From: Nocardia mangyaensis
GTDB lineage: Bacteria; Actinomycetota; Actinomycetes; Mycobacteriales; Mycobacteriaceae
Length of the DNA: 64,000 nt
Direction: 5' to 3'
NCBI RefSeq assembly: GCF_001886715.1
Contig: NZ_CP018082.1
Coordinates: forward strand, 4,278,001-4,342,000
Shown here: piece after piece, positions 61,010-64,000 of the stretch
How the letters are laid out: each line of letters begins with the position of its first letter
Numbering within the stretch: the first letter of the stretch is position 1
Position numbers and translations under genes: made by a program
The notes under the pieces: model-generated
Seen by the model: the letters and a program-made list of their open reading frames with translations, nothing else
What the model was told of the DNA's origin: nothing
Databases searched by the model: none

Positions 61010-62671
61010 TCAGAACCGATCTTCGGCGGTGTCGCGTTCGTCCTCGTGCACCGCGCCGATCACATCGGGAGTCGATTCCCCGAGCGGACCGGTGAGATCG
61101 TCGTTGCCGGTGCGGCTCTGGTACGGCTGCACCGTGCGGCCGTGCTGCTCGTCGTTGTTGCCCCGCTGGCCGGCACCCGCGCCCGCGCCACCGCCGCCCA
61201 TGAAGTTGGAGCCGTTGGCGCCGGCCGCGGGGGTGCCGCCGAAGCCCGAGGTCATCGCCGGCGTGGTCATGGCGCGGCCCGCGGGCAGCCCCGCACCGGG
61301 CAGCGCGGTCGCCTTCGGGCTGCCGGTGCTCGGCGTACCCGCGCCGCCACCGGTGCTGCCGCCCGATCCGGTCCGCGGGGTGCCGAGCGCGCCCAGCGAA
61401 GCGCCGGACCCACCGGACCCACCGGACCCACCGGACCCGATGCCGCCCGAACCGCCGGTGCCCAGGCTCGACGGGGTGGTCGCGCCGAGGTTGGTGCCGC
61501 CGCCGGTGCCTGCCGCGGTGGTGGCACCATCGGAGCCGGTCAAGGCGTCCTGCGCCTTGGTGAGCAGCGGTTCGCCGATGTTCTCCGACGCCGCCGTGAG
61601 TACCTGATCCGGCGACGGCAGTCCGCTCTGGGCGGCGAGTTGGTGCACCACACCGCCGAGTTCGGCGGTGTGCCCGGCCAATTGGCCGCGAGTGGTGTTG
61701 ACGACCGTGACCGCCTGACCGAGATGCTGGGTGGCCAGTCCGATCAGGGTGGCCTGAGTGGGCGGCAGCATGATCGTGGGCGCGAGCGCGACCGCCTGCG
61801 CGGCGAAGGTGGTGGCGATCCCCGTCAGCTGCGCGTTGCCCGTCTGGACGACCGTGGCGGCCTGCTGGGTGAGCGCGGCGATATCGATGCCGCGCTGGCT
61901 GGTCTCCTCGCCCTGGTTCTGCGCCTGCTGGCTGGCGACCGTCGCCGCGTCGGCGGACTGCCCTTCCCAGACCTGCTGCACGGTCTTCACCCCGCCCTGC
62001 GCGACGCTCATGGCCGTCTCGATGGCCGCCGAGGAACTGCTCAGCAGTGCGGTGGGGTCGAACGATCCGAAGACGCCGCTGCCGAAGCTGCTCAGCAGTT
62101 CCAGCAGCGGTTGGAACAGCGACTCGATGCCGGGCAGAGCGGGCAGCGACAGCCCGCTCATCAGCGCCGAGACCGGGTCCTCGGCCATGGTGGTGGCGGC
62201 GGCCGAGCCGCCGGTCCCCGCGGGGTTCGCGGCACCTCCCCCCGAGGTGCCGGCCAAGGCGCTCTTGGCCTGGTCGAACGCGGTCTGCGCGGCGGCGAGC
62301 GCGGGCGTGGCGGCCTGGGTGACGGTGCCCTCGAAGCCGCTCAGCGCGGCCGAGGCGTCCGCCGAGATGCCGGAAAGAATGTCCTGCGGGAGCACCGCGC
62401 CGTCGCCGAGTCCGGACATGCCCGGCATTCCGCCACCGGGGAACGCGCCCGCGGCCGGGGTGTCCTCGGTGATCTTCTGTGCCAGGGTGAGGACGGGCTC
62501 CTCGACGGTCTCCTCGTCCTCGGGCAGCTGCATCAGCGGCACGTCGAGGATCGCCTGGGGCGTCAGGTCGGCGGGCACGGCGCCCAGTACCGACAGGGTG
62601 GCGGCGTCGGCGGTGGCCAGCGCGGTGTCGGGCGTGATGACACCGGTGTCGCCGGAGCTCAGCGGCTTCAT
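61010..62671 (-). CDS. Large Gly/Ala-rich protein paired with an EspC-like type VII protein
   Basis: A 553-residue protein without membrane helices or a signal peptide. The first 60 residues are acidic and Leu-rich, the middle (about 90-400) is Ala-rich and helical, and residues about 410-500 are Gly/Ser/Thr-rich with G-G-S-G repeats, ending in a polar tail with Asp/Glu. Its ATG overlaps the stop of the EspC-like gene (ATGA), so both are made together. The pairing and composition suggest a type VII (ESX) substrate or a chaperone-bound partner; no enzymatic motif is visible. Upstream codons in the same frame overlap the EspC-like gene. Confidence 0.7.
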   Translation of the reverse strand: MKPLSSGDTGVITPDTALATADAATLSVLGAVPADLTPQAILDVPLMQLPEDEETVEEPVLTLAQKITEDTPAAGAFPGGGMPGMSGLGDGAVLPQDILSGISADASAALSGFEGTVTQAATPALAAAQTAFDQAKSALAGTSGGGAANPAGTGGSAAATTMAEDPVSALMSGLSLPALPGIESLFQPLLELLSSFGSGVFGSFDPTALLSSSSAAIETAMSVAQGGVKTVQQVWEGQSADAATVASQQAQNQGEETSQRGIDIAALTQQAATVVQTGNAQLTGIATTFAAQAVALAPTIMLPPTQATLIGLATQHLGQAVTVVNTTRGQLAGHTAELGGVVHQLAAQSGLPSPDQVLTAASENIGEPLLTKAQDALTGSDGATTAAGTGGGTNLGATTPSSLGTGGSGGIGSGGSGGSGGSGASLGALGTPRTGSGGSTGGGAGTPSTGSPKATALPGAGLPAGRAMTTPAMTSGFGGTPAAGANGSNFMGGGGAGAGAGQRGNNDEQHGRTVQPYQSRTGNDDLTGPLGESTPDVIGAVHEDERDTAEDRF

Positions 62672-62997
62672 GCCAGGCCCCCGATTCCGGCGGCTCGGCG
62701 CGCGATGTCGGCGGCGTTGGTCAGGTCCGTGGTCTCGAACTGCACCGAGGAGGTGAACGCGGCATCGGAGAGCTTGCTGAACCGGTCGGACAGATCGTTG
62801 ATGTCCTTGGCCTGCAGGGCCTGCGCGGCCGCGAACATGGCCAGGTAGTCGGCACCGATGAGCCCGAAGACCGGCGTCATCGCGGTGACACTGGCCGCGG
62901 CCTCGCCGAGACCCGCTGCGGAGACATCGGCCGCCACCACGGAATTGGTCGCCGCGAACGCGGCGACGGCATCGGTTTGCACCGAGAGATCGGTCAT
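62668..62997 (-). CDS. EspC-like ESX secretion-associated protein
   Basis: A 109-residue helical-hairpin protein resembling the DUF2580/EspC family of type VII secretion substrates. It begins D-L-S-V-Q-T-D-A-V-A-A-F-A-A and has the central turn P-V-F-G-L-I-G-A-D-Y-L and the C-terminal F87-E-T-T-D91. In most members that last motif is Y-x-x-x-D, the export signal; here Tyr is Phe. The start was set at the ATG at 62997 rather than upstream. It probably forms a complex with the co-translated 553-residue protein. No ESX core genes are in the window. Confidence 0.8.
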   Translation of the reverse strand: MTDLSVQTDAVAAFAATNSVVAADVSAAGLGEAAASVTAMTPVFGLIGADYLAMFAAAQALQAKDINDLSDRFSKLSDAAFTSSVQFETTDLTNAADIARRAAGIGGLA

Positions 62998-63161
62998 GCG
63001 AATCCCCCAACTCGTCGTGAAAAGTCTGCACTGAGAACGCGATCGGTGACCTCGAAACTCCCGACGCGGCCACCTGACTGCGCAGTGGGCCAAATATAGC
63101 CGAACACCTCGACCAGTATCGACTCCTGTCGGGTCCGATCTGAAGGATGCACTATCAAAAC

Positions 63162-63175
63162 TAGAACATGTTCTA
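63162..63175. promoter_or_regulatory. KstR-type operator
   Basis: TAGAACATGTTCTA is a perfect 14-bp palindrome matching the KstR pattern TnnAACnnGTTnnA. It ends 13 nt before the epimerase ATG (63189). KstR represses sterol/cholesterol catabolism genes in mycobacteria and rhodococci. It also covers a possible earlier ATG (63169), which is why I did not use it. Confidence 0.7.
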
Positions 63176-63188
63176 TATCCTCGGCGAC

Positions 63189-64000
63189 ATGAAGGTCGCA
63201 GTGACCGGCGCAGCCGGATACCTCGGTACCAACCTGATCCCCCAGCTCATCGAGCGTGGACACGAGATCATCGCCATCGATCGCGCGGCACCGACCACCT
63301 CGGACCCGGCCGTGACCTGGGTCGAGGGCGATGTGCTCGACACGGCGTCGATGCGCGAGGCACTCGACGGCGCCGAGGTCGTCTACCACCTCGTCGCACT
63401 GATCACCCTGGCCGAGCGCAACGATCTGGCGTGGCGGGTCAACACCGAGGGCGTGCGGGTCACCGCCGAGGCGGCACTGGAGGTCGGCGCGCGCCGGTTC
63501 GTGCACACCAGTTCCATCCACGCGTTCGATCAGTACCGCGCGGGCGGGCACATCGACGAGACCTCCGGTCGCTCCGACGATCCGAGCCTGCCGGTCTACG
63601 ACCGGTCCAAGTGGTCGGGCGAACTGGCGCTCCGGCCGGTGATCGAGCGTGGCCTCGACGCGGTGATCGTGAATCCGACCGGCGTCTACGGCCCCACCGA
63701 CAACCCGAAGCAGCTGTCCCGGCTCAACCGCACCACCGCAGAAGCCGTCCGCGGCCGGGTCCCGGTGATGATCGGCGGCGGTTTCGACCTGGTCGACGTC
63801 CGCGACGTGGCCCAGGGCCTGATCCTGGCGGGCGAGAAGGGCCGCACCGGCGAGAACTATCTACTCGGCGGCTATATGACCAAGCTGATCGATCTGTGCC
63901 GGATGGCCGCAGCCCACGCCGACGTCAAGGGCCCGCGCTTCGCGATCCCGGCAAAGGCGCTCGGCGCGGTACTGCCGGTGGTCGAGCCGATCGGCAAGCG
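63189..64000 (+). CDS. NAD-dependent epimerase/dehydratase (3beta-HSD-like), C-terminus cut off
   Basis: The frame runs from the ATG at 63189 to the right edge without a stop; 270 codons are visible. It is an extended short-chain dehydrogenase: Rossmann motif G-A-A-G-Y-L-G (about 7-13), the V-Y-H-L-V-A strand, catalytic Tyr and Lys in Y-D-R-S-K, and N-P-T-G-V-Y-G-P. The KstR-type box upstream suggests a steroid or cholesterol substrate, for example as a 3beta-hydroxysteroid dehydrogenase, but this depends on the operator. Confidence 0.85.
   Translation, partial: MKVAVTGAAGYLGTNLIPQLIERGHEIIAIDRAAPTTSDPAVTWVEGDVLDTASMREALDGAEVVYHLVALITLAERNDLAWRVNTEGVRVTAEAALEVGARRFVHTSSIHAFDQYRAGGHIDETSGRSDDPSLPVYDRSKWSGELALRPVIERGLDAVIVNPTGVYGPTDNPKQLSRLNRTTAEAVRGRVPVMIGGGFDLVDVRDVAQGLILAGEKGRTGENYLLGGYMTKLIDLCRMAAAHADVKGPRFAIPAKALGAVLPVVEPIGK

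Overview
This window looks like a chromosomal segment of a high-GC actinomycete, most probably Nocardia or a close relative in the Nocardiaceae. The evidence is the very GC-rich codon use, the many GTG starts, actinobacterial-type proteins (mIHF, a helicase-degenerate PriA, a fused CoaBC, an EspC-like type VII secretion protein, an Rv2560-like membrane protein) and a core gene order shared with mycobacteria and streptomycetes. I saw no tRNA or rRNA gene, insertion sequence, CRISPR array or origin.

Layout. (1) 1-10.3 kb, minus strand: mihF-gmk-rpoZ-coaBC, then metK-priA, then def-fmt-rsmB (rsmB runs off the left edge). A PadR regulator and a secreted lipase sit between priA and def. (2) 10.6-11.6 kb: a divergent TetR / four-helix membrane protein pair. 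(3) 11.9-20.8 kb, minus strand: the whole pyrimidine operon pyrR-pyrB-pyrC-PH-like protein-carA-carB-pyrF, with a PyrR-binding RNA element in the pyrR leader and a hairpin after pyrF. (4) 20.9-32.95 kb: an accessory stretch between pyrR and the nusB cluster, which lie close together in many actinomycetes. It holds a frameshifted AraC regulator, a MerR/TipAS regulator, a VOC protein, a truncated carboxymuconolactone-decarboxylase remnant, an ECF41 sigma factor, a phosphotransferase, a P-loop protein, AlkB, a SnoaL-like protein, a bacterial serpin, a very large NERD-domain membrane protein and a lipoprotein. (5) 33.0-35.5 kb, minus strand: pepP-efp-nusB-yciI. (6) 35.6-40.0 kb, plus strand: prepilin peptidase, aroC-aroK-aroB. 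(7) 40.1-43.2 kb, plus strand: two membrane proteins and a NarL-type two-component system. (8) 43.2-51.0 kb, minus strand: rarA, alaS-ruvX-mltG-aroE, a small secreted Cys protein and a B-4DMT-like membrane protein. (9) 51.2-64 kb: Tat-exported PhoD, siderophore-interacting protein, phosphotransferase-like protein, Rv2560-like protein, DUF389 protein, aspS, zinc metallopeptidase, secreted protein, a type VII secretion pair and the start of a KstR-box-preceded NAD-dependent epimerase.

How the genes fit together. Most core genes serve nucleotide, shikimate, coenzyme A, SAM and translation functions and are packed with ATGA, GTGA or TGATG overlaps, which suggests translational coupling. Two junctions (fmt/rsmB and pyrB/pyrC) appear to be bridged by micro-ORFs of 27 and 19 codons.

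The richest regulatory signals are in the accessory stretch. Two exact ECF41 promoters (TGTCACA-N16-CGTC) face away from each other between the ECF41 sigma gene and the operon it would control. Two MerR/SoxR-type promoters have a TTGACC -35 box, a perfect palindrome and a 19-bp spacer. A mycobacterial-type SOS box precedes alkB. Several genes there appear to be leaderless.
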